Counted from the first letter of the stretch, positions 1-6,492 are shown. The stretch: DNA of 6,786 nt from Methylococcaceae bacterium UBA659 (GCA_002299495.1 DBNZ01000064.1:1-6786); one strand, 5' to 3'. The notes: a model not told the origin generated them from the sequence alone. Translations and numbers: made by a program.

Positions 1-1745
1 TGGAACCAGCCGCGGTGTTGGTCGGAGCCTTCCAGATACAAGTCGGCCGGGAATTGGAGTTCGCTACGGCGGGCCAACACGGCGGCGTGGGTGACGCCGG
101 AATCGAACCAGACATCCAGGGTGTCGCCGATTTTGTCGTAGTCGGCGGCCGCCTCGCCCAATAGTTCGGCTGTTTTTAGTTCAAACCAGGCGTCTATGCC
201 TTTTTCTTCGATGTGCAGGGCGACTTGCTCAATCAGTTCATTGGTTTTAGGGTGCAGCCGGCCGGTTTCCTTATGCACGAACAACGCGATTGGCACGCCC
301 CAAGTGCGTTGGCGCGAGACGCACCAGTCCGGGCGGCCTGCCACCATGCCTTCGATGCGGGCTTGGCCCCAATCGGGAATCCAGGCGACTTTTTTGATTT
401 CTGCCAACGCTTGCTCGCGCAGACCGTTTTGCTCCATGGCGATGAACCATTGCGGCGTGGCGCGGAAAATAATCGGGGTTTTGTGTCGCCAGCAATGCGG
501 GTAGCTGTGTGTGATGGCGTGGTGGTGCAGCAGTTTGCCGTTTTCTTGCAAGACTTCGATCACCTTGGGGTTGGCGTTGAACACATGCTCGCCGGCGAAC
601 AACGGTGTGCCGGGCAGGAACACGCCGTCGCTGCCGACTGGGTTGTCGACCGCTAAGCCGTAGCGTTGGCCTACCACATAGTCTTCCTGGCCGTGGCCGG
701 GCGCGATATGCACGGCACCGGTGCCGGCGTCGACGGTGACGTGGTCGGCTAAGATAATGGGCACTTGCCGGTCGGAGAACGGATGTTGCAGTAACTGATG
801 CTCCAGCACGGAACCTTGGCAAATCCCCAGCAGTTCATAACGCTCTTCATGGCCGTAACGCTGCATGGCCGACGGCAATAATGCTTGCGCCAACACCAGG
901 CGTTGGTCGCCGCATTGCACCAACACATAGCTTAAATCGGCATTCAGCGCTACGGCTTGGTTGGCGGGCAAGGTCCACGGAGTGGTCGTCCAGATGACTA
1001 CGGACACAGGGCCTGCGCCCGCGTCGGCGCCGGGCTGGTACGGGCGCTCTTCGACGTAATGGTCGAAGCATTTCAGCAATCCTTGGGCATCGACGGCGGT
1101 AAAGCACACGTCTATGGCCGGCGAATGCTTGTCTTCGTATTCGACTTCCGCTTCCGCCAACGCCGAGCCGCAATCGGTGCACCAATGCACGGGTTTAGCG
1201 CCTTTGTGGATATGGCCGTTGGCTACGATCTTGCCCAGGGCGCGGACGATGTCGGCCTCGAATTTAAAAGCCATGGTCACATAGGGATTTTCCCAATCGC
1301 CCAGTACGCCTAGGCGCATGAAGGCCTCTTTTTGGATATCAACTTGCTTAGCGGCGTAGTCTCGGCAGGCTTTGCGGAATACGGCGGGCGAGACTTTAAC
1401 GCCGGCCTTGCCGATTTTTTTTTCCACCTGCAATTCGATCGGCAGGCCGTGGCAGTCCCAACCGGGGATGTACGGCGCATCGAAGCCCGCCAGCGTTTTC
1501 GATTTGACGATAAGGTCTTTCAGCACTTTGTTGACGGCATGGCCGATATGGATTTCACCGTTCGCATAAGGCGGGCCGTCGTGCAACACGAACAGCGGGC
1601 GGCCTTGGCAATGGGCGCGGATTTTTTGGTAGAGCTGGTTGGCTTGCCATTTTTTCAGGGTCTTAGGCTCGCATTGCGCTAGGTTGCCTTTCATCGGGAA
1701 GGCGGTGGCGGGCAGGTTTAGGGTTTTTTTATAGTCTATGGTCAT
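1..1745 (-). CDS. ileS: Isoleucyl-tRNA synthetase, N-terminal part (cut by window edge)
   Basis: Class I aminoacyl-tRNA synthetase that charges tRNA-Ile with isoleucine in the cytoplasm. The minus frame is open for 581 codons and leaves the left edge, so about 360 residues of a usual 930-940 are missing. The N-terminus (MTIDYKKTLNLP, later FPMKGNL) aligns with the E. coli start. The ATP-site HIGH motif is at residues 66-69, preceded by HDGPPYANGEI and followed by PGWDCHGLPIE. The CP1 editing domain has the threonine-rich stretch WTTTPWT (252-258) and GTGAVHIAPGHGQEDY ending near 356. WRHKTPIIFRATPQWF, RPDWCVSRQRTWGVP and the edge motif EGSDQHRGWF follow in one frame. KMSKS and the C-terminal zinc site lie outside the window. 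The ATG at 1745 fits homologue length but has no clear Shine-Dalgarno; an in-frame ATG at 1766 adds seven residues and has only a weak AAAAGA before it. Confidence 0.97.
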   Translation of the reverse strand, partial: MTIDYKKTLNLPATAFPMKGNLAQCEPKTLKKWQANQLYQKIRAHCQGRPLFVLHDGPPYANGEIHIGHAVNKVLKDLIVKSKTLAGFDAPYIPGWDCHGLPIELQVEKKIGKAGVKVSPAVFRKACRDYAAKQVDIQKEAFMRLGVLGDWENPYVTMAFKFEADIVRALGKIVANGHIHKGAKPVHWCTDCGSALAEAEVEYEDKHSPAIDVCFTAVDAQGLLKCFDHYVEERPYQPGADAGAGPVSVVIWTTTPWTLPANQAVALNADLSYVLVQCGDQRLVLAQALLPSAMQRYGHEERYELLGICQGSVLEHQLLQHPFSDRQVPIILADHVTVDAGTGAVHIAPGHGQEDYVVGQRYGLAVDNPVGSDGVFLPGTPLFAGEHVFNANPKVIEVLQENGKLLHHHAITHSYPHCWRHKTPIIFRATPQWFIAMEQNGLREQALAEIKKVAWIPDWGQARIEGMVAGRPDWCVSRQRTWGVPIALFVHKETGRLHPKTNELIEQVALHIEEKGIDAWFELKTAELLGEAAADYDKIGDTLDVWFDSGVTHAAVLARRSELQFPADLYLEGSDQHRGWF

Positions 1746-1900
1746 TGGTATTAAGTGGTTGGGCATTGGTTCTTTTGCCACGCTAAATTAAACCCGTTAG
1801 GCAGGGCGGGCTTGGAGTCTGCCGGTGCTTAAATAAAGTTTTAGGACTCAGCAACGGCTGGCGGCTGATCAGTAAGGTAAGCCGAATGTTGGGCTAAGCA
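1746..1900. other. Spacer between regA and ileS, no gene seen
   Basis: This 155-base gap has stop codons in all useful frames and no small gene with a ribosome binding site. A weak inverted repeat (TCAGC at 1848-1852 with GCTGA at 1864-1868) lies downstream of regA but has no T-tract. It should hold the ileS promoter, yet I could not place convincing -35 and -10 boxes, so read-through from regBA into ileS remains possible. Confidence 0.5.
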
Positions 1901-2449
1901 TTATTCCCGCACCGGCTTTTTTTCCAGCTTGCGCTGCAAGGTGCGGCGGTGCATGTTTAAGGCTCTGGCGGCTGCGGAGATGTTGCCGTCATGTTGCATC
2001 AGCACTTTTTGCAAATGTTCCCACTCCAGGCGCTTGACAGACAAAGGGGTTCCGCTGATTTGCACGGACGGGTCGCCTTCATTTTTATGGAGGGCGGCGA
2101 CAATTTCGTCGGCATTGGCGGGTTTGGTCAAATAATAGGTGGCACCCAGTTTGATGGCTTCAACGGCGGTGGCGATGCTTGCGAAACCGGTCAGCATGAC
2201 AATTTGGGTGTTGTCATCCAGGGAAATCAGTTTTTTTACCATTTCCAAGCCAGATTCGTAACCGATCCGCAAATCAATTACGGCATATTCTGGCAGGATC
2301 TGTTCCGCCAATTGGATGCCTTCTTGGACATTGTAGGCTACCGCCACTTCATAATTCCTTTTTTCCAACGCGGTTTTTAACACCATACAAAAAGTTTCGT
2401 CGTCATCCACCAGTAATAAGCGCGGCTGGTCCGAATCCTGTGCTGTCAT
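1901..2449 (-). CDS. regA: RegA/RoxR/PrrA-type response regulator with Fis-type HTH
   Basis: Cytoplasmic DNA-binding regulator expected to receive phosphate from the kinase encoded just upstream and to control respiratory and redox genes. With the start at 2449 it has 182 residues, close to the 180-190 usual for RegA. The receiver domain has the acidic pair D15-D16, phospho-acceptor D59 (in AVIDLR), T87 (MLTGFAS) and K109 (YLTKPAN). After a short linker, residues about 141-182 form a Fis-like helix-turn-helix, with DGNISAAARALNMHRRTLQRK at 154-174 nearly identical in pattern to RegA and ActR. Three ATGs stand in tandem at 2455, 2452 and 2449; GAG at 2457-2459 is best spaced for the last. A longer start at 2506 would lie deep in the kinase gene and adds residues unlike the family. 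Even the shortest start overlaps the kinase gene. Family assignment is strong; the target genes are inferred. Confidence 0.9.
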   Translation of the reverse strand: MTAQDSDQPRLLLVDDDETFCMVLKTALEKRNYEVAVAYNVQEGIQLAEQILPEYAVIDLRIGYESGLEMVKKLISLDDNTQIVMLTGFASIATAVEAIKLGATYYLTKPANADEIVAALHKNEGDPSVQISGTPLSVKRLEWEHLQKVLMQHDGNISAAARALNMHRRTLQRKLEKKPVRE

Positions 2450-3809
2450 CATCATTCTCGGTTGTAAACAGGGGTAGGGAGAGTTCCACGCAGGCACCGC
2501 CTGCATCGTGGTTATAGAGCTTGATTTTACCGCCTAAGCGCTTGATGGTGGAATACGTTAAAAATAAACCGACACCTAGGCCGCGTTTTTTGCTGATGAC
2601 AGGAAGTTTGCCTGCCATTTCCGTTAGCTCTGGAGGTAGCCCGGCGCCAAAATCCCGCACGGTCAGGTCTAGCCGCTGGCTATCCCATCTGGCATGAAAT
2701 TCTACGCCTTGGTTGGGGGCAGTGGCTTCGGCGGCGTTGTTGAGGATATTGATAATGGAATGGGTCAAAGTGCGTTCGGCAATCACTTTGGCATCGTCGG
2801 CAACCGGTTGGTCAATAAAAAAACTCAATTTTGCCCCAGGCTTGTGGGTGCGCCATTGGTTGATGACATCATCAAGGTATTCCACCACCAGCACTAACCG
2901 CCCCGACTCGGCCCTAAGTTCGCCGGCCGAGGCCGACATCACCGACAAAGTCGCTTTGCACCGTTGGATTTGCTGCTGGATTATCTGCGTCTTTTCATGC
3001 AGGTCGGGGAACCGGTGTTCGGGGTACTCGTTTTCCAATTCATGCGCGACGATGGCGATGGTCCCTAGCGGCGTGCCCATATCATGAGCCGCACTGGCCG
3101 CCAACGTACCCAACGCCACCACTCGTTCATCACGCAAGGCATTTTCCCTGGCTTCGGCCAGGCTACGTTCTTGCTTCCGCAAAGCAATCGCTAGTTCCAC
3201 CACAAAATAGGCCACTAAACCCGCGCTAAAAACAAATCCAAACCACATACCAAACACATGCAGGTTGAAATAATGCTGGTCGCTGATGGCGTGCGCTTGT
3301 TGCAACAGGTTGTAATTGCTCATGCCCGGATGCAGGTTATGCAAGCTCTGGGCATGGGGCTCAATCGCCGGCAGCGGGACGTTAAAAGACATCAATATCG
3401 TGTACATGGAGGTGGTGATGATCACCATGTACCAGGCATAGGCTTGGGACAACATGATGGCGGAGATAATGACCGGCAACAGAAACACCCAAGCAATGGG
3501 GTTGGACGCCCCGCCGGTCAGATACAGCAACAGGGTGATGGCGACCACGTCGATAATAAGCTGGCCAAACAATTCACTTTCTGTGACCGGCTCTGCAATC
3601 TGTAAACGGAACGAGGTATAAACGTTGGCGACCATTATCAGCATTATCACCAGCCACAAAGACTCGGCCGGCAACTGAATCTTAAGGCCATAGGTGGATA
3701 TAAAGATCAATAATGACTCGCTAATAATCATTAAGTTTCTTAATATAAACAACCGCTTAAGATTTTGTCTTGCGGTGTGTTCGGAATTGTTTGCAACCTG
3801 TGAAAACAT
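2403..3809 (-). CDS. regB: RegB/RoxS/PrrB-type redox sensor histidine kinase
   Basis: Membrane sensor kinase of 468 residues that phosphorylates the RegA-type regulator encoded next to it. The N-terminal half has about six membrane segments (roughly 25-41, 51-67, 82-98, 105-121, 123-140, 188-207). GGASNP at 99-104 matches the RegB quinone-site signature GGxxNPF, with I replacing F. The phosphorylation site is H242 in SAAHDMGTPLGTIA. C284 in QRCKATL sits where the redox-active cysteine of RegB (Cys265 in Rhodobacter) lies. The ATPase domain has N354/N357/N358, the G1 box DFGAG (386-390) and RGLGVGLFL (409-417). From about 448 the protein has some 20 residues beyond the usual last strand, read through into regA. 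A histidine-enriched loop (152-184) lies between the last two membrane segments. Its start has AAGGA very close to the ATG. Redox sensing is inferred from these conserved residues. Confidence 0.92.
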   Translation of the reverse strand: MFSQVANNSEHTARQNLKRLFILRNLMIISESLLIFISTYGLKIQLPAESLWLVIMLIMVANVYTSFRLQIAEPVTESELFGQLIIDVVAITLLLYLTGGASNPIAWVFLLPVIISAIMLSQAYAWYMVIITTSMYTILMSFNVPLPAIEPHAQSLHNLHPGMSNYNLLQQAHAISDQHYFNLHVFGMWFGFVFSAGLVAYFVVELAIALRKQERSLAEARENALRDERVVALGTLAASAAHDMGTPLGTIAIVAHELENEYPEHRFPDLHEKTQIIQQQIQRCKATLSVMSASAGELRAESGRLVLVVEYLDDVINQWRTHKPGAKLSFFIDQPVADDAKVIAERTLTHSIINILNNAAEATAPNQGVEFHARWDSQRLDLTVRDFGAGLPPELTEMAGKLPVISKKRGLGVGLFLTYSTIKRLGGKIKLYNHDAGGACVELSLPLFTTENDDDSTGFGPAALITGG

Positions 3810-3868
3810 TGTCCTTGAGTCTAAAATGGTGTGGGGTCAGATTGACGTCATCATGTTGTCATGCTAGT

Positions 3869-3883
3869 GCGACAATATGCCAC
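3869..3883 (-). promoter_or_regulatory. Candidate RegA/RegR binding box upstream of regB
   Basis: Read on the minus strand, the 15-mer GTGGCATATTGTCGC fits the published RegR-box consensus GNGRCRTTNNGNCGC at 10 of 11 specified positions. It lies 60 bases upstream of the kinase start, which suggests that the system regulates its own operon. I recalled the consensus rather than searching for it, and no convincing sigma-70 promoter was found beside it. Binding is therefore inferred. Confidence 0.42.
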
Positions 3884-3984
3884 ATTTTTATTTGCCTTAG
3901 CCATTGATATTATTATCCTAACTTTTAGGCTCTTGTAGAGCTTACATGGCTGAAAGTTGCGTTATATCCTTCCTAATGCTCTCC

Positions 3985-4012
3985 AAGGCGGCTAACAACC
4001 GCCTTTTTTTTT
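3985..4012 (+). terminator. Rho-independent terminator on the plus strand, no visible gene upstream
   Basis: A 7-base-pair stem (AAGGCGG at 3985-3991 with CCGCCTT at 3999-4005, loop CTAACAA) runs into nine T residues (4004-4012). The T-tract is only on the plus strand; on the minus strand the stem is followed by GGAGAGC, so it is a poor terminator for msrA. Both flanking genes are on the minus strand, so the transcript it ends is unknown. Confidence 0.85.
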
Positions 4013-4025
4013 GCCCGCCACAAAC

Positions 4026-4658
4026 TTACCCGTAAACCACGCCTAGCCCGCCAATACCGCAATAACCGTTAGGTTCCTTGGCCAAGTACTGCTGGTGGTT
4101 ATCTTCCGCATAGTAAAATGCGCCGGCCAACATGATTTCTGTAGTAATGGCGCCAAAACCGGCCGCAGTCAATTTGACTTGGAAACGCTCCTTGGAATCG
4201 AATGCGGCATCTAGCTGCTCCTGGGTGTAAGCATAAATCCCGGAACGATATTGGGTGCCGTGGTCATTGCCCTGGCGCATGCCTTGGGTGGGGTCGTGGG
4301 ATTCCCAAAACAGCTGCAGCAAATCCTCGTAACGAACCAGACTGGGGTCATAAACGACCTTCACTACTTCGTTATGGCCGGTCATGCCGGTGCAAACTTC
4401 TGCGTAGCTGGGGTTGGGCGTATAACCGCCGCTGTAACCTGCCGCTGTGGAGAAGACATTGGGATACCGCCAAAACTTACGCTCCGCCCCCCAAAAGCAG
4501 CCGAGGCCAAAAAGCGCTTGCTGCATATAATCTGGAAACGGCGGGGCGATAGGATTGCCATTGACATAATGCCGGTTTGTGATGGGCGTGGCTTGCCGCC
4601 TACCCGGCAAGGCTTCGGACGGGTCGGGCATGGTGAGTGTTTTTCCTGGCATAATCAT
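4026..4658 (-). CDS. msrA: Peptide methionine (S)-S-oxide reductase MsrA
   Basis: Reduces the S-epimer of methionine sulfoxide in proteins and free methionine, using thioredoxin, and so repairs oxidative damage. With the start at 4658 it has 210 residues, like E. coli MsrA (212), including the N-terminal extension with EALPGR. The catalytic C54 and E59 are in GCFWGAE. STAAGYSGGYTPNP, VCTGMTGHNE and QGMRQGNDHGTQYRSG follow, then FYYAEDNHQQYL and the resolving C200 in GYCGIGG. The protein stops at GVVYG, without the second C-terminal cysteine of E. coli MsrA. The start is set by AGAGG five bases upstream of the ATG; an upstream in-frame ATG at 4718 would put the N-terminus inside the divergent promoter. 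It reads away from hslO and is probably a single-gene unit. Confidence 0.96.
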   Translation of the reverse strand: MIMPGKTLTMPDPSEALPGRRQATPITNRHYVNGNPIAPPFPDYMQQALFGLGCFWGAERKFWRYPNVFSTAAGYSGGYTPNPSYAEVCTGMTGHNEVVKVVYDPSLVRYEDLLQLFWESHDPTQGMRQGNDHGTQYRSGIYAYTQEQLDAAFDSKERFQVKLTAAGFGAITTEIMLAGAFYYAEDNHQQYLAKEPNGYCGIGGLGVVYG

Positions 4659-4688
4659 GGTCGCCTCTCTTAAGATAGGGCTAAAACA

Positions 4689-4701
4689 GAACAATTTGTT
4701 C
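4689..4701. promoter_or_regulatory. 13-base perfect palindrome, candidate operator between msrA and hslO
   Basis: GAACAA and TTGTTC flank a single central T, a perfect inverted repeat in the 79-base gap between the two divergent genes. It ends four bases before the hslO -10 box, covering the spacer and the area next to the -35 position. A dimeric regulator bound here could affect both genes. The regulator is not identified. Confidence 0.4.
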
Positions 4702-4705
4702 CGGT

Positions 4706-4711
4706 TATAAT
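4706..4711 (+). promoter_or_regulatory. Probable sigma-70 -10 box of hslO
   Basis: A perfect TATAAT lies 26 bases before the hslO ATG, giving a leader of roughly 20 bases. No good -35 hexamer is found at 16-18 bases upstream (AAAACA at 4683-4688 is the nearest), which would fit an activator-dependent or weak promoter. The core TTATAA is self-complementary, so it may also serve the msrA direction. Confidence 0.55.
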
Positions 4712-4737
4712 GAATCAAACACTAAGTTGAGAATAAC

Positions 4738-5610
4738 ATGATTGAACTCGATTGCTTACGCCGTTTTATATTCCCAGAGTTAGGGGTCCGGGGCGAATGG
4801 GTGAACCTAACTGAAAGTTGGCAAGCCGCCAAGCAGTTTCAAAAAAGCCCTAGCATTGTACAGCATCAACTGGGACAAGCACTGGCTGCCGTAACCATGC
4901 TTTCGGCCACCATTAAATTTATAGGCTCGATGATCCTGCAAGCGCAAGGCGACGGCCCTTTGCGGGCACTGGTGGCGCAAGCCACCCATGAACGAAAGAT
5001 CCGTGGCTTGGTCAGGGGTGAGGGATATGCCCCGTCAGCCACGTTGGCCGGGCTGTTTGGCGAAGGGCGTTTGGTGCTGACAATAGAGCGAGCCAATGCA
5101 GACCCATACCAAGGCATTGTGCCGTTGGCAGGGAAAAATCTGGCCGCCGCGTTAGAGACCTACTTTAGCCAATCCGAACAACTGAAAACCCGGTTCTGGT
5201 TGTTTGCCAATGACCATCATGCCGGGGGCTTGTTGTTACAGGAGTTGCCCGCCTTGCAACATGCCCCCGCCGATTGGGAACGCATTGAAATCCTGGCCAA
5301 TACCGTCACTGCAGAGGAATTGCTCGGCTTAACCTGCACCGACATGCTGCATCGTTTGTTCCATGAAGAGCAAGTCAAGGTGTTTGAGGCGGAACCTGTA
5401 AAATTTGCATGCGTTTGTTCCAGACCCAGAATTGAACGCACCTTAAAAGCCTTAGGCAAACAAGAGTTGCTAGGCATATTGCATGAACAAGGCGACATTG
5501 AAGTTGGCTGTGAATTTTGCGGTGCCCATTATGGCTTTGATCCAATCGATGTGGAAAACTTGTGGACCAACGATGGCAACAGAACAAATGACTCACCGAC
5601 CCTACATTGA
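4738..5610 (+). CDS. hslO: Hsp33 redox-regulated molecular chaperone
   Basis: Cytoplasmic holdase chaperone that is inactive while its four cysteines bind zinc and becomes active when peroxide or hypochlorite with heat forms disulfides. It has 290 residues, the usual length. The N-terminal domain shows VRGEWVNLTESW, the conserved QGDGPLRALV (70-79) and YQGIVPL (124-130), then YFSQSEQL (142-149). The linker and C-terminal redox switch contain C225-V-C227 and C258-E-F-C261, giving CXC-N30-CXXC, with SRPRIERTL after the first pair and GAHYGF after the second. All zinc ligands are present, so the switch should work. The ATG is preceded by GAG six to nine bases upstream. The gene is divergent from msrA, and its last 23 bases overlap the following lipoprotein gene. 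Confidence 0.97.
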   Translation: MIELDCLRRFIFPELGVRGEWVNLTESWQAAKQFQKSPSIVQHQLGQALAAVTMLSATIKFIGSMILQAQGDGPLRALVAQATHERKIRGLVRGEGYAPSATLAGLFGEGRLVLTIERANADPYQGIVPLAGKNLAAALETYFSQSEQLKTRFWLFANDHHAGGLLLQELPALQHAPADWERIEILANTVTAEELLGLTCTDMLHRLFHEEQVKVFEAEPVKFACVCSRPRIERTLKALGKQELLGILHEQGDIEVGCEFCGAHYGFDPIDVENLWTNDGNRTNDSPTLH

Positions 5611-6352
5611 CAAACTGCCGCGCCTGGCGTGCGTGCTCATTTTGGGGGTCAGCCTTACCGCTTGCACCTACTGGTGGCGCGCCTACCAGGTGTATTTACA
5701 GATGAATGAATTCGACCGCTACTTCAGCGTCGAAGCGGGCGAGCAATTCACCTTAAACTTCAAAGAACCGGTCTTGTACAGCCAAGATTTTGTCTTGCTG
5801 TCCAACCTTTATCCTAGCGAGGACTACCCGACCGCCGAAGGCCGCAAGACCCGGTACTGGTTCCGCAAAGTGGATGCCGAGGGCAAAACCATGCAGCCGG
5901 AAATTAAATTCTATTCGGAAATGGATTTCAATAAAGACAAACGCCTGACGGCCTGGTCTTTCTCTTCTCTATTCCTAGAGATCGCCCCGCCCCAGTTTTT
6001 GGAGGTGTCATTGCGCTCGATTGGCAGTGGTCATATTGACCAGGAAAAACGGCAACTAAGGGCCGACATCGAAAAAGTCGGTAAAATTACCGCCGGATTG
6101 CCTGTCCAGCGCAGAGTCTTGGAAAAGTTGGGCGAACCTTTGGCCGTTAAGGAGGAGGCAGGCCAAGACATTTTTATCTATCATTTCCTGCTCGACACGC
6201 CCCGCATCGAACCCGGCTATAAAGACAACGCCTTAAACGAGGTCAAGCTGAGTTTTGACAAAAACACCCATGAACTTTTTAAGATGGCGGGCAATTTTGC
6301 CGGACTTAAAGTCTCGATCGACTACCGCGACTTCCAAAAAGCCAGAAATTGA
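5588..6352 (+). CDS. Putative outer-membrane lipoprotein of unknown function
   Basis: I do not recognise this family. From the ATG at 5588 it has 254 residues. An n-region with K and R is followed by the hydrophobic LACVLILGVSLTAC, whose lipobox LTAC puts the lipid-bearing cysteine at residue 26. The next residue is T rather than D, so by the Lol rule it should go to the outer membrane. The mature part is soluble, mixed charge, with no membrane segment. Its last third (RRVLEKLGEPL, then IFIYHFLLDT, then EVKLSFDKNTHELFKM) has the spacing of a BamE/SmpA-like fold, which is only a guess. An alternative ATG at 5573 has GGA six bases before it but gives a long n-region. The start overlaps the hslO end, so the two are probably co-transcribed and may be translationally coupled. 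No clear terminator follows. Confidence 0.8.
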   Translation: MTHRPYIDKLPRLACVLILGVSLTACTYWWRAYQVYLQMNEFDRYFSVEAGEQFTLNFKEPVLYSQDFVLLSNLYPSEDYPTAEGRKTRYWFRKVDAEGKTMQPEIKFYSEMDFNKDKRLTAWSFSSLFLEIAPPQFLEVSLRSIGSGHIDQEKRQLRADIEKVGKITAGLPVQRRVLEKLGEPLAVKEEAGQDIFIYHFLLDTPRIEPGYKDNALNEVKLSFDKNTHELFKMAGNFAGLKVSIDYRDFQKARN

Positions 6353-6492
6353 GTTTGATGGAAAACACCTTCGCCAAACGGCAAGAATGATTCCATTGTT
6401 ACTGAAACCGAAAGAAATGACCAGAAAAGGCAGAATACCCGTTTCTTAAACCAAGCATCACCGGCCTAATCTGGTCATGGACGAAATTATAA
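6353..6492. other. Spacer between the lipoprotein gene and the transposase remnant
   Basis: No gene is supported here. An imperfect hairpin (CTT-GCC at 6369-6375 with GGC-AAG at 6380-6385, one bulged base) has no T-tract. No terminal repeat of the neighbouring mobile-element remnant could be placed, so its left boundary is not defined. Confidence 0.45.

Noticed and set aside
271..1185. Long open frames in other frames across the ileS region, on both strands
   Set aside because: They are shadows of ileS, whose frame is supported continuously by HIGH, editing-domain and other family motifs; the alternatives are arginine- or histidine-rich and show no known motif.
1746..1766. ileS starting at the upstream ATG (1766)
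   Set aside because: It adds seven residues not found in homologues; the start at 1745 aligns with the E. coli N-terminus, although neither has a strong ribosome binding site.
1848..1868. Terminator after regA
   Set aside because: The stem is only five base pairs with a large loop and no T-run follows it.
3985..4005. The stem-loop as the msrA terminator
   Set aside because: On the minus strand the stem is followed by GGAGAGC rather than T residues; the T-tract is on the plus strand only.
3946..4035. A 29-codon plus-strand frame starting MAESCVISF
   Set aside because: It runs through the terminator stem and into the msrA 3' end, so it is unlikely to be a real gene.
4675..4711. OxyR-type site (four ATAG/CTAT elements with seven-base spacing) before hslO
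   Set aside because: Only the first ATAG fits; the other three tetramers at the right spacing do not match.
4659..4737. Heat-shock sigma-32 promoter for hslO
   Set aside because: No CTTGAAA and CCCCAT-like boxes are present; a plain TATAAT is found instead.
5483..5587. Upstream start of the lipoprotein gene at 5483
   Set aside because: It would lie within the hslO zinc-switch region and bury the lipoprotein signal peptide 35 residues inside the protein.
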